Shown piece after piece: positions 1 through 9,913 of a stretch of DNA of 48,500 bases. Where the stretch lies: assembly GCA_012295275.1 (NCBI GenBank), contig CM022669.1, positions 16,952,672-17,001,171 of the forward strand, written 5' to 3'. A program made the position numbers and the translations under genes. The notes under the pieces were generated by a model that saw only the letters and a list, made by a program, of their open reading frames with translations, did no database searches and was not told the DNA's origin. This DNA is from Chrysomallon squamiferum (lineage: Eukaryota > Mollusca > Gastropoda > Neomphalida > Peltospiridae). The stretch's first letter is position 1. Each line of letters opens with the position of its first letter.

Positions 1-523
1 AAATTCTGCGATATCATAATAAGCACTCCGAGTTGGGGAAGTGGTAATAACTGGGGCTATGCCTTCCAACAGACAATTGTTCAGACACGCCTGTAATGAA
101 CACAATGGTTTTTGTTTGTCATATCGTTTTTTATTTTTTGTATTTATAATTTGACAAACACCAAAAAAAATTAAAATAAATAAATAAAAATAGATAGGAT
201 CTTTATATATCAATTTTGACTATCAGAAATGGTACAGAGATTTCTGTTCGGTTTTTTGTTTGGTTTTTATTTGTATTATTTTTATATATATATATATCAT
301 TTTGACGCATTCATGTAAAACTGATATCTGTTAATAATAGAAAATAATTATTCAGTTTATAGAAACTTGTACACTCGACCCTTCATTTACCTCTTGTCAG
401 GTTTCGGTAAAAATCCAGAAAAAATAAAAAATAAATAAAAATACATCTAGAAAATATAAAAATATTCTCGAATGTGTACAATATCCACAACGTAACATGC
501 ATCGTACTGACAAACATTTTGAA
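1..523. other. AT-rich flank, no gene seen
   Basis: This stretch is AT-rich with poly-T runs and a short (TA)n near 280. I see no convincing exon on either strand. If the minus-strand Hint gene continues past 574, this region is its intron or 3' part, but no clear acceptor followed by a Hint-like frame was recognised. Confidence 0.5.
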
Positions 524-573
524 TTATCGCACAACGCGTAAATCTAATAAACAGTATAAAACATCTCTCTTGC

Positions 574-802
574 CTGTTTCTATTTTCTGTCCGGGTTTCA
601 GATTCCTCATCTGAATCAGTGACCCGTCCTCTAGCAGAAGCCGTGAGTCGCCGGGAAAGCAGGATTTCTTTACTTTCACCACACACGGAGCACAACACAT
701 AAACTCATAATTTGCCGTCCCGCTACAGCCGCAGAAGTTTGTTGTGCAGTAGGACTTGGGCGTACCCACTAGTCTGTAGTTGTAGTAACATTCGCACCAT
801 TC
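574..802 (-). CDS. Internal exon of a Hedgehog-type Hint-domain protein (partial gene)
   Basis: The exon opens after a good acceptor (TTAACACACAG, AG at 804-803) in phase 0. It encodes a Cys-rich segment of about 47 residues (WCECYY, YCTTNFCGCSG, MCCAPC). The start of a Hint domain follows: SCFPGDSRLLLEDGS, then MRNLKPGQKI. In Hedgehog-type Hint domains the Cys of C-F-P-G is the nucleophile for the N-S acyl shift that cleaves the precursor; this role is known from the family and is inferred here. The frame stays open to a stop at 524, but a Hint domain should continue well beyond this point. The likely exon end is a GC donor (ACAG|GCAAGA) after 574. No signal peptide or Hedge ligand domain is visible. 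The gene may be one of the lineage-specific Hint proteins of lophotrochozoans. The Hint assignment is fairly sure; the exon end is uncertain. Confidence 0.62.
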
Positions 803-880
803 CTGTGTGTTAAAAACATAATTTAAACCAAAAAAAAACCAACAACATTGGTGTGTGTAAAATTTCATGTGCACTGAATG

Positions 881-988
<108 letters not shown>

Positions 989-1635
989 ACATGTGTTTGT
1001 GTGCGTGTTTGTGTGTGTAAGTATATATATATGTGTGTGTGCGTGTGTGTGTATATATATGTATGTATGTAAATAAATGTGTGTATAAATATATGTATGT
1101 ATATTTATCGAATTTATTTATTTATTTATTTATTTACTAACATATTTATGAAGAGCAACGTTCTTTAAAGCGACAAAACAAAAGAACCTTGAATGTAAAG
1201 AAATAAGAAACAGAACGCAGAAAGACACCGAAGTCTCCAAGACAAAAAATGAGTGGAAGAGTGACTGGTTTTAATTACTTTAATTAATTATTACCACTTA
1301 CAATGGCCGACACCTGTGTCACTATCTTTCCTAAAAGACATATAAAAGAGTATTTACAAAAATCAGATATAGTGTCTTGTTTTGTTCTAAAGATTAAGGT
1401 CACGTTCGATTTGTGAAAGATCTAGAAGGCAGATACTGTTGGAAACGCAAAATTGGCCTAATTAGTGTTGTTTGTTGCTGAAGTTTATGTTTTATTCATT
1501 TTTGTATAGTGATAAGTCCCTTCAAAAATGTTTCCGAAATAAATTATCTTCTACTTTTCTTCAGGTTGTTGGTGAGTGATGCTGCGCATCCAAAGCAATA
1601 TGCTAATATTAAAACTAATTTAATATAAGACAACA

Positions 1636-1636
<1 letters not shown>

Positions 1637-1687
<51 letters not shown>
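1637..1687. repeat. (ATT)n microsatellite
   Basis: An uninterrupted ATT/TTA trinucleotide run of about 50 bases lies in non-coding AT-rich DNA. Confidence 0.9.
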
Positions 1688-1690
<3 letters not shown>

Positions 1691-2268
1691 TTGTTGTATA
1701 AGACAACATTTTGATTTATTATTATTTTTTTATTTTTTTATTTTTTTTAAATAGTCAGAATAATTATTGTTTTTACATACCTGTATTTCTTAAAGAGACA
1801 GTTTGAACTGAATGAAAAAATATAATAATACGTTATTCATAGTTATCTGAGAAACACACGCGCACACACGCACAAAAACACAAACACGTCATAAAAACAA
1901 TAATCATAATTATCCTGACATTGTTCTAAGAAAAAGACATTCAATAAAATGCTTCAATGTAATTTTCCCTATTTGTTTGAATATAAAAATGTTTTGTTGG
2001 TTGGGGAAAATCAAAAATAATTACTTACATTGCAATATTGCTGCAAATAAACAAAATAAGTGTATCCTTGAAAACATATCGGAGTTTACACATACAGAGC
2101 TAAGTTTATGCAACGTATAGTTTTGTCTCAGAGGTTATTAGTTATAATTATACCTTGATGATATAAAAACTGCAATAAATCATTCTGTTATGACGTCTGT
2201 AGTTTTTATTTTTTGATCAACATGTGGTCTTCTCATTAAAGTCTTTCTAAATAATTTCATTAAAAAAA

Positions 2269-2320
<52 letters not shown>

Positions 2321-3380
2321 TTTTTTTTTCATATTGACTTTTTAAAAAACAAATGTGTTTGTTTTATTTTATTATTATTATTTTTTAATATAAAAAAAAA
2401 AGAAAGAAAAAGAACAGCGAGATATTAAGAGTTAAAACTGCCTGATACCTTTTAATTTTGCTGGATGCCAGTCCATCAAGATATATAGCTGACAGAAGTC
2501 AGAGGGTTGTGTTTGGGGCTTTCTGTTTTGCTGCACTAAATATTCCTGTTACCTCCTCAGAATCAATGTTATGGAGCCTAGCTGATGCTGTTTCCTTTCT
2601 CACCTGCTCAACATCATTCGTTTTCGATAAAAAAAAAAATCAAGGCTACTTTTCAGAAGCTTCTAGTGTTGAATGTGGAAAAAAAAACTGTGTATTGATG
2701 GTTGGAGCAAAACATATATTTTAATATAATTTTTTTTTTTTTTTTTTTTATTCATTTAACAAAAATAATAAATGAACAAGTTAAATGAACTGCCACATTT
2801 ACGAATTCAGAAATTGTTTTAAACATAATTTTTTTAATAGAAACGTATAAATTTCAAAGGTATATTTCAGTTTGTTGAATGAATTTAGCCTGCCTGATGT
2901 GTTAATCGGACATAAACTGTCAGCAATATTAAACTTTATATTCATACCACGACTAAATTAAAACATTTAAAATTAATAAATAAAAATTTATCATTCTGTT
3001 ATTCCCTCCTTTCAACTCTTTTTCTGGGACCCTAGCTAGGCCTATTACTCTGTTCAGATTTTCATCTTTCTGTAATGTGAAACTTGCCAAAAGCGAACTA
3101 AGTCCAAACAATATCTCAAAGGTTAGTTTCGTATGTTTTAATGCTGTAGAATTACATTGAAAATATATAAAACATTTTTTTGTTGCTTTTTTTGTTTTTT
3201 TTTTTTTTTTTTTTTTTTTTTTGGCACTGACTATAATTAGAGTTTCTCTAAGATATTTCAAATTCACATTGATCAAAAATAAGATCTAAATTGTCACATT
3301 TTCTTTCACACATCAATCTACTAATATAAATTAATTACGTTTGTACTGTATTAACATCTCTGTTAAATGTGACCTAGGCC

Positions 3381-3950
3381 GTAATCAGACACTTTTTGAA
3401 ATGGAGGCAAAAACACTTAATCGCCGTGCGGAGCGGGCCAAAAACATTTGGGCGAGGGGTCTGGGAGGTAAATGACAGTATACATTGCACCAGGGCAAGA
3501 ACCGGGCTGTGACTGAAACGTGTGAAAATGATGCTGTGTGCCTTAAATCATCAGGTGTTCAATAAAGCTGTTTGATGTCTGATTTCTTTGAAGTCAAAAT
3601 TATGTCTTTCATCGCAACAATGTCGGTAGACTTCGAACAGTAACGGTAGATATAAACGAATTCATTGACTGGGTATCGTTTATATCGGTGGAGTGATTAA
3701 TATTTTATATTGTTTAAATGAAATCTTTGTATTAAAATAATAATAATAATAATAAAAAGATTGTCAATTTTGATATGAGGGATTTGCCTCATTTGCCTCA
3801 ATGTAGTTACGGCAATGGTGGCTGTAAGAATAAATAGTCTAATAATAGTCTTTATACGTCTAAATTATTGTTTTATTGTTCTGTTTTGGGAAAACTGTTA
3901 CTGCTCAAAACTAAGTATGACAATAAAATTATACCGTCGGCAAATAATCT
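3381..3950. other. CpG-richer, promoter-proximal intergenic segment
   Basis: CpG dinucleotides become noticeably more frequent than in the surrounding AT-rich DNA. A plus-strand ATG at about 3401 opens a short frame ending at GGGAG|GTAAAT, which could be a first exon or chance. An 11-bp perfect inverted repeat (GATATAAACGA, 3649-3659 and 3676-3686) follows. No known protein was recognised. Confidence 0.35.
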
Positions 3951-3953
3951 GGA

Positions 3954-4076
3954 TGACGTCATTTTGCCCTTTATAACTAGAGTCATGACGTCATCGCGCA
4001 CATGGAGGGCTGATAGTTGTATTTTTTCTGACGTTATTAGAAGAATCTTTAGACCGGAGCACGCACGATGACGTCA
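3954..4076. promoter_or_regulatory. Clustered cAMP-response elements (CRE), probable promoter
   Basis: Three perfect TGACGTCA palindromes lie at 3954-3961, 3986-3993 and 4069-4076, with a one-base variant TGACGTTA at 4029-4036. TGACGTCA is the full CREB/ATF consensus. On the minus strand TTATAAAGGGC (about 3967-3977) resembles a TATA box, which fits transcription toward the Hint exon. On the plus strand TATAATAAAA at about 4080 could serve the other direction. Core-promoter activity is inferred; the CRE matches are exact. Confidence 0.6.
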
Positions 4077-5007
4077 TGACTATAATAAAATGGGGCGCTC
4101 AGAATTTTTTAATTGTTCTCTTTTATTGTTGTACTTCTTTTGCTTTTATTAATACTGGACAGGTGAAACGGCAACATTAATTCCAAAATTAATAGTAAAA
4201 AACCCAATAACTTGGAAGTAGGAAAAACGCATTTTAAAATTATTTCTTCGTATAAAACTATATTTGTGAAGCAATCATAAAGCAATGACAGATAGGCGCA
4301 TGTAATGATTTATTACTTTAATACAGTTTTAACAGATTTTAAAAGAACGTAATCATGTCAACTGAACTGTAATGAAAGATATATAAGCCAGTGTGAAAAT
4401 TTCTCTTTATACCAGAACCAGTGTCTCTCATTCATCAAACAGCAGTTGTGATTATTGTACTTAGCGATTTGGAAGGCCATTACGTGCTGAAATTTAGCAA
4501 TGAAAATGTCTACAACTATCAAAATGGGTTAAGCTAACAAGAAAATAGATTAAACTGAGAGATTCTATGATTTATCAAGATAACAAAGAAGCATGCCAGA
4601 CATTTTCATGTTCTATGCACCTTCTCAGATTCTTCACTTTAAATGGTTATATCTTTTTAAAAATCTGTGTGTTTACATTGTGAAAGATTCATTTTGCACA
4701 CTATTCAAATCTATCTAATTAGTTTTATCACAGTTTGGCAGTGCTACCAGCCCTAGGTTGATACCAAACTAAATCTACCATCAAACCTTCTACATTTCGG
4801 GGAGTCTACAACAGTATTTTATTATTTTATTTTATTTTTTAATATTACCTAATTTGACTTTGACAGATTCCACTTTGAGAATTAGTCTGTATTTTTTGGC
4901 TGGAAATACTACCAAAGTAATTACAGTAAAAATCTTACTGGAATGATATCATTCGTGAAAGATATATATTGGACATGGTACCTTGGTCTCTTCACTATTT
5001 TTTTCTT

Positions 5008-5011
<4 letters not shown>

Positions 5012-5073
<62 letters not shown>
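5012..5073. repeat. (TG)n microsatellite
   Basis: About 31 uninterrupted TG units. The minus-strand Thr-His frame across it is a repeat artefact. Confidence 0.95.
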
Positions 5074-5075
<2 letters not shown>

Positions 5076-6779
5076 TCTTCTTCAAGGAAAATTGATTTTT
5101 CTTTTTACAATGCAATAGCTGTTGACAATTCAAAATTTCAAAATCAGAAACTTTTTTGAGCAGCTATGATAGTGATGTCACATAGGTTTGGTATAGCAAA
5201 CATTACTTGAAACACAAGATTATTATTTAAACAAAAACATTACATAATAAGATCAGCAGACAATCCATATAACCTGTCTATGAAATAAAAATGAATTTCA
5301 TGTTTAGTCTTGGAACCCATTCTCAGGATATCACCTTCTGTTCCAAAATTTAAAAAATAAATATGAGATCTTAAAAAACAAATTGTAGTCCCAAGCATTT
5401 TGGATAAAGAATTCTCAGCTTACGTAATGTTTTCAAAAACAAAACCCAGAGTGATTTATATAAATAGTTTATTCTGGTTACTCACACTGAACAATGAATT
5501 ACAACATGCATAGTATTACACATAGCATTTTAAATAGAAATAAATGAAAAATTTAAATAATACCGAAAAATATCTCATCAGTCTTGTGTTTTTGATAAGG
5601 AAACATTTTGTGTGTCTGCTAGAAAATCACTGGCCAGGAAAGTTGTAAGTAAATAAATAAAAAAAAATGAACATGGTTAAGCTAAATAAAATGGTAATGT
5701 TATTTTATTTTTTTTTTTTTTCTCAATATTTCAAATATTTTTTTGTTGTCATCGTTTAAGTCAGAATCAAGATCCGAATATTAAAATGAAGTATTATCTA
5801 CAGACTACTGTATGTACATTTTTGTAAAATTATTATTATCAAATGTCAGATGTGTTTTTGAAACATTTACTGTCTGCAGAACTATATAATTAAGTTTCAA
5901 ATTTCAAAGAAAACCATCAGTAAGGTAACTATACTAGTACAAGTAATATTTCTGTAAATGCCAGAAAACTGAAATATCATTTTCATTAAGATTTTTTTAT
6001 TATATTAAATATTATTGCATTAAGATTCTTTTTATTATTATTATTATTGTTACTGACACATCAATAATGAAATAAAATCAGTTGTTATTGTCTTAGTCCT
6101 GTTTTTTTGTACATCAAGGGCAATAAAACATTTATTAAAATACAAAATATATTATAATATTTGTGATGTTAAATATTCACAATACAAATAATATTAATAT
6201 TATTTGTTATGGATCCCTTTTGTTATTTGGTTTCCTGGGGATTTTTTTATTTTTTTATATATATATTTAGTTTTAAATGTACATAATGACAGTAATAGTG
6301 TAAAAAAATTCTAGTTGTTATTCCATTTCAGTATTGCTGAAACAACACTGTAATACAAAATTATAACTACTGATCTAATTACCTTGTCTATCTATAAACC
6401 TTCAAATGTATTCATGCACACATGTGCATGCATGCATGCATACACAATCACAAGAGACCTACAGATACATACATACACAAAGGTATATTCATAATATTAA
6501 TAGAGATTAAGCTAAAGAATGTATTATACAAAATAATATAACAATTCTGTGCAAAAATGATCGTATTTATTTGCATGTTGTTATAATTTGTGATATATAT
6601 ATATATATATATATAAATAGTTTATTAATTAGGTATGTATTTTCAAATACATTCTTTTGGAGTTAGCATTTTGTGTCACAAGAGAAAATTGTACATAAAT
6701 GGCAAAATATTTCTCTAATAAAAAATAAAATAATAATACAAAAATATTCATATTTGCATGAGACATCAAATTTAAGTCC

Positions 6780-6803
6780 AATAATAATAATAATAATGGT
6801 AAC

Positions 6804-6854
<51 letters not shown>

Positions 6855-6878
6855 TATAATAATAATAATAATAATAAT
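6780..6878. repeat. (AAT)n microsatellite
   Basis: Nearly 100 bases of AAT/ATA repeat with a few interruptions (TGGTAAC near 6798, TTAT near 6853). Poly-Ile frames appear on both strands and are not genes. Confidence 0.93.
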
Positions 6879-8210
6879 CATCATCAATCATCAAATTGTC
6901 ATATGAAAAATCTCATTGCCAAACTTTGTTACAAAAGACTGGCTGATTATAAACATATAAAACAATCACGTGACAATATACAAAATATATTTTAGCTTAT
7001 TTGTTTATACCATGGCAGATATGCTTCAATAATTGTATTGCTTTTTTTCATACATATTCAGTATTACACAAATAACAAGCCTCAACATAATTTAATTTGT
7101 TATATTTCACAAAGAAACAATAAACAAAGACATTAACACAATTAACATGCAAATTATATAAAATCAGAACATAATTAATTTAGACGTACAGTTTACACAA
7201 CTCATATAGAAACGATAAGATCTCACATATAATGTACACTTAATGCATTCAAAAGTAAAATATGAACATGTAATTAATATAAACAATAAAAAAAGAATTA
7301 GAACATAATTAATTTACACATGTATAATTCACATAAAATTAATACAAAAACAATAAATGAGGTTATCATTAACATAAACATTACAAAAACTAGGACACAA
7401 TTTACACATGTATGATTTACATATATATACATGATACAAATATAAACAAATAGTCTGAAGACACTGAATATTTCATTGAAAAATATGTTAATATAAATTT
7501 TATTTTGTTCGTTTTGGCTCCCGTTTTCATGGACTGTAATAATTATCTACCTGATAATTACAAATCCATTGGTCCAATTGTTTTTTAATATAATGTGCTG
7601 CTTGTCCAAAACTGGACTATTTGTTTTATAACTGAAAAAAAGCAACACAAAGCAACTGCTTCAGCAAACTTTCTAACACTATATCAGTGCTTTTATTATA
7701 GTTAAAAAGTTAAAGAAAAGTACTGATGCAGTCTCAAGCTTCTTGCAGTTAAGAAAAATATCTTTGAAATCCAACACTGCCATGTTAACAGAAAGTAAAA
7801 AAGTATTCATAATAACTTTCCATTTCTAAATTGTAAATACAAAAATAAGCATAAATTAGACACATGAAAATTATTAACTGAAATCAAATATGCAGACACT
7901 GGCTTGCATATTAAGATGGCAAAATAAATAAATAATTAAAACCCAGGTCTATTGTTTATTTTATTTTTAGTTTCTCTATTTCTTTTTTTTTTTCTTTTCT
8001 TTTTGTTGTTGTTTTGTAATATCCGAATAACTAAAAAAAAAATTTAAAAAATGGATTTTACAAATAATGCCTTCAAGATTTATATAAAATATACAAAGCT
8101 TGGTACAAACAATTTTTTATTTCGACAACTTGCTATTAATATCACAATTGATTAATAGCTAAAGCACTTTACAAAAGGACATTATGCATTACAAAATATA
8201 TGAATAAAAA

Positions 8211-8510
8211 TAACTTTCTGAGATGTATACAACAATTATTTGTTTTCAGTTACAATTAGATATAAAATGTTATTAATAAACAACAGTGTATATAAGCAGG
8301 TACAGATTCTGTATAGATTGTTTCATGGCTCTGGTGTAATTCTGTAATGTCTGTTATATAACTTTTTCTGAGCTGCATACAACACTTATTTGTTTAGTTA
8401 CAAGATAATGTTTATAAGACATTACAGCCATATGTCCATTACAAAGAAAATGTTATTACTAAAGAGATGATTCTGTACAGTTTGTTTCATGGCTATATAT
8501 AATACCTGTT
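8211..8510. repeat. Diverged tandem duplication of about 150 bp
   Basis: Segment 8211-8359 and segment 8360-8510 share an ordered series of words: TTCTGAG followed by TACAACA, TTATTTGTTT with AGTTACAA, then GATTCTGTA and TTGTTTCATGGCT. The offset is about 149 bases. The copies are clearly diverged, so the duplication is old. It lies just downstream of the multi-PDZ gene on the minus strand. Confidence 0.6.
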
Positions 8511-8905
8511 ATAAATTGGTCTGACTGTAGAGAGTTTGGTTCCTCCAAAAAATGTATTTTTTATCTAAAGTCTTTTGTAAAGAGTTTTACTTTCAGGCTA
8601 TGTTTAATGTGTTTTTTGTCTAATGTCCATTATAAAAAGATCTAACTGAAGAGAGTTTTGTTACATGCTGTGTCTATATTTTTTGTTTGTTCTGTCTAAT
8701 ATCTTTTATAAACAGGTTTCATTGTGTATATTTATGACCCAACACTATAAATGTTTTTATTGTAAAGATTTTGACATCCAGGTTAAGTTTAATGAAATAT
8801 ATGTTCATTACAAACAGATTTATTCCAAGTTGTGTCTAATACTTATTTTTTTTTTTTTTTTCATTGATGTCCATTATAAACAGGTTTCATTATACATAAT
8901 TGTGA
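8500..8905. repeat. Degenerate tandem repeat, period about 55-75 bp
   Basis: Words of the form CCATTATAAACAGGTTTCATT recur near 8510, 8570, 8628, 8703, 8757, 8804 and 8870. Most are followed by variants of GCTGTGTCTAATA. Copies vary in length and sequence. The array ends only about 10-20 bases from the stop codon of the multi-PDZ gene, so it is probably transcribed within its 3' UTR. Confidence 0.6.
8819..8824 (-). promoter_or_regulatory. Candidate poly(A) signal AATAAA
   Basis: AATAAA on the minus strand lies about 95 bases after the stop codon. A second one is at 8756-8761. AATAAA is frequent by chance in DNA this AT-rich, so the real 3' end could be kilobases further down. Confidence 0.25.
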
Positions 8906-8917
8906 TCTCTTCTGTGT

Positions 8918-9078
8918 CTACTTTGTTTTTCGTCTGATTGTGAGGTGGACTACTCCATCAGGAAGAAACTTGAGATGATTCCAGGCCTCGTAATGTCGCA
9001 TTTCAGTAAAATCCAGTTCATTCACTTTCAGAATTTCATCACCAACCTTCAGGTGACCACACTTGTCTGCAGGACCAC
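8918..9078 (-). CDS. IL16/PDZD2-like: Multi-PDZ protein, terminal exon (second half of C-terminal PDZ, stop)
   Basis: The last coding exon runs from an acceptor (ACTATTATCAG|GTGG) to a TAG stop at 8920-8918. It joins exon 9539-9396 in phase 1 and completes the final PDZ domain, about residues 2768-2855 counted from the first in-window residue. It reads GGPADKCGHLKVGDEILKVN, then a helix containing HYEAWNHLK, then LPDGVVHLTIRRK. The AWN..K.LPDG....IRRK ending is typical of the C-terminal PDZ of vertebrate pro-IL-16 and PDZD2. PDZ domains bind short C-terminal peptides of partner proteins. Only four residues follow the domain, so the protein ends with it, as in that family. Confidence 0.9.
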
Positions 9079-9270
9079 CTGATAATAGTAAAAATGTACA
9101 TATATGTAATATAATGTAATGCAATGTAACATAAGTATAAATTAAAAGAATCATATTACACAGTATGATACAATACAACATAGTAAAGCAAAAGTAATAA
9201 ACATGACATAACAGAATAACAGAATAATTATTCTGAAGATTTTATATAGATTTTATATAGATAGTTTAGA

Positions 9271-9354
<84 letters not shown>

Positions 9355-9395
9355 GATAGTTAGATAAATGAATAGATATATGCATGATAAAATAC
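9079..9395 (-). other. Intron (317 bp) with GATA/GACA array
   Basis: A GT-AG intron in phase 1: donor AAAG|GTATTT at 9396/9395 and acceptor TTATCAG at 9079. A long GATA/GACA array fills much of its middle and ends about 40 bases from the donor. Confidence 0.85.
9268..9354. repeat. (GATA)n(GACA)n microsatellite
   Basis: About six GATA units run into about sixteen GACA units (plus-strand reading), inside the last intron of the multi-PDZ gene. The long Ser-Val-Cys-Leu frame on the minus strand across it is a repeat artefact joined to the end of exon 9539-9396. Confidence 0.95.
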
Positions 9396-9539
9396 CTTTG
9401 AAGATCCTTTTTATTGTTATGGGAAGGTCTCCTCTGGGTGAGCCTATCCCTCCCTCCAAACAGAACCCCACCCCAGTGACCCCCTTTTGCATGGTAATAT
9501 CAAACACACCAGGTTCCAGCTCTACAGGTAATGGTAAAT
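9396..9539 (-). CDS. IL16/PDZD2-like: Multi-PDZ protein, penultimate exon (first half of C-terminal PDZ)
   Basis: The exon follows an acceptor (CATATTCTAG) and completes a codon split as G|AT, giving Asp. It encodes a short linker (LPLPVELEPG) and the first half of the terminal PDZ: VFDITMQKG, then the carboxylate-binding loop as TGVGFCLEGG, a loop GSPRGDLPI and the strand ITIKRIFK. The order G-F-x-L-E-G-G, G-S, G-D-x-P-I-T-I and R-I-F-K-G matches the mature IL-16 PDZ very closely by memory of that family. It ends in phase 1 at AAAG|GTATTT. The family call is strong. Whether this is the single ancestor-like homologue of both IL16 and PDZD2 needs a phylogeny. Confidence 0.9.
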
Positions 9540-9913
9540 CTAGAATATGAAAGAAAAAAAAAAACAGATTATGATTAAATTACATTCAGAGACAGATGCA
9601 CAATGAAATTAAAAAATAAAAAGATTATGTACAATATAGATATGTAATAATAACACAGGTACATACATACACACACACATACATTGACACACAATCTTTA
9701 CCTCACACACTCACAAAAAAGATTAAATTATGTATGGATGTACATTTCCCTTAATTTACAATTATTATTATTGTTGTAGGTGTTGTTGTTATTGTTATTA
9801 TTATTATTATTATTATTTGTTAATGATGAATGAATTGTTCAGTATGTTCAAATGCATATTATTTCATAAAATATTTATTAAATAAAGTTAATTGTATATA
9901 CTGTTTAACTAAC
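9540..9913 (-). other. Intron (374 bp)
   Basis: A GT-AG phase-1 intron with donor G|GTTAGT at 9914/9913 and acceptor TTCTAG at 9540. It contains a short CA tract and an ATT-rich tract and nothing else recognisable. Confidence 0.85.

Larger units (their letters stand above)
4090..8210. other. AT-rich intergenic DNA with microsatellites
   Basis: No convincing gene was seen. The segment holds (TG)n at 5012-5073, (AAT)n at about 6780-6878, several poly-A/T runs, and a degenerate repeat around AACATAATTAATTTA near 7165, 7298 and 7390. The part nearest 8210 may belong to the 3' UTR of the multi-PDZ gene, whose cleavage site I cannot place. Confidence 0.5.

Noticed and set aside
6663-6906. Poly-isoleucine frames on both strands
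   Set aside because: Produced by the (AAT)n array at 6780-6878.
9253-9507. Apparent 84-residue ORF with repeated CLSV units joined to the PDZ start
   Set aside because: The real exon stops at the donor at 9396; the rest is intron translated through the GACA array.
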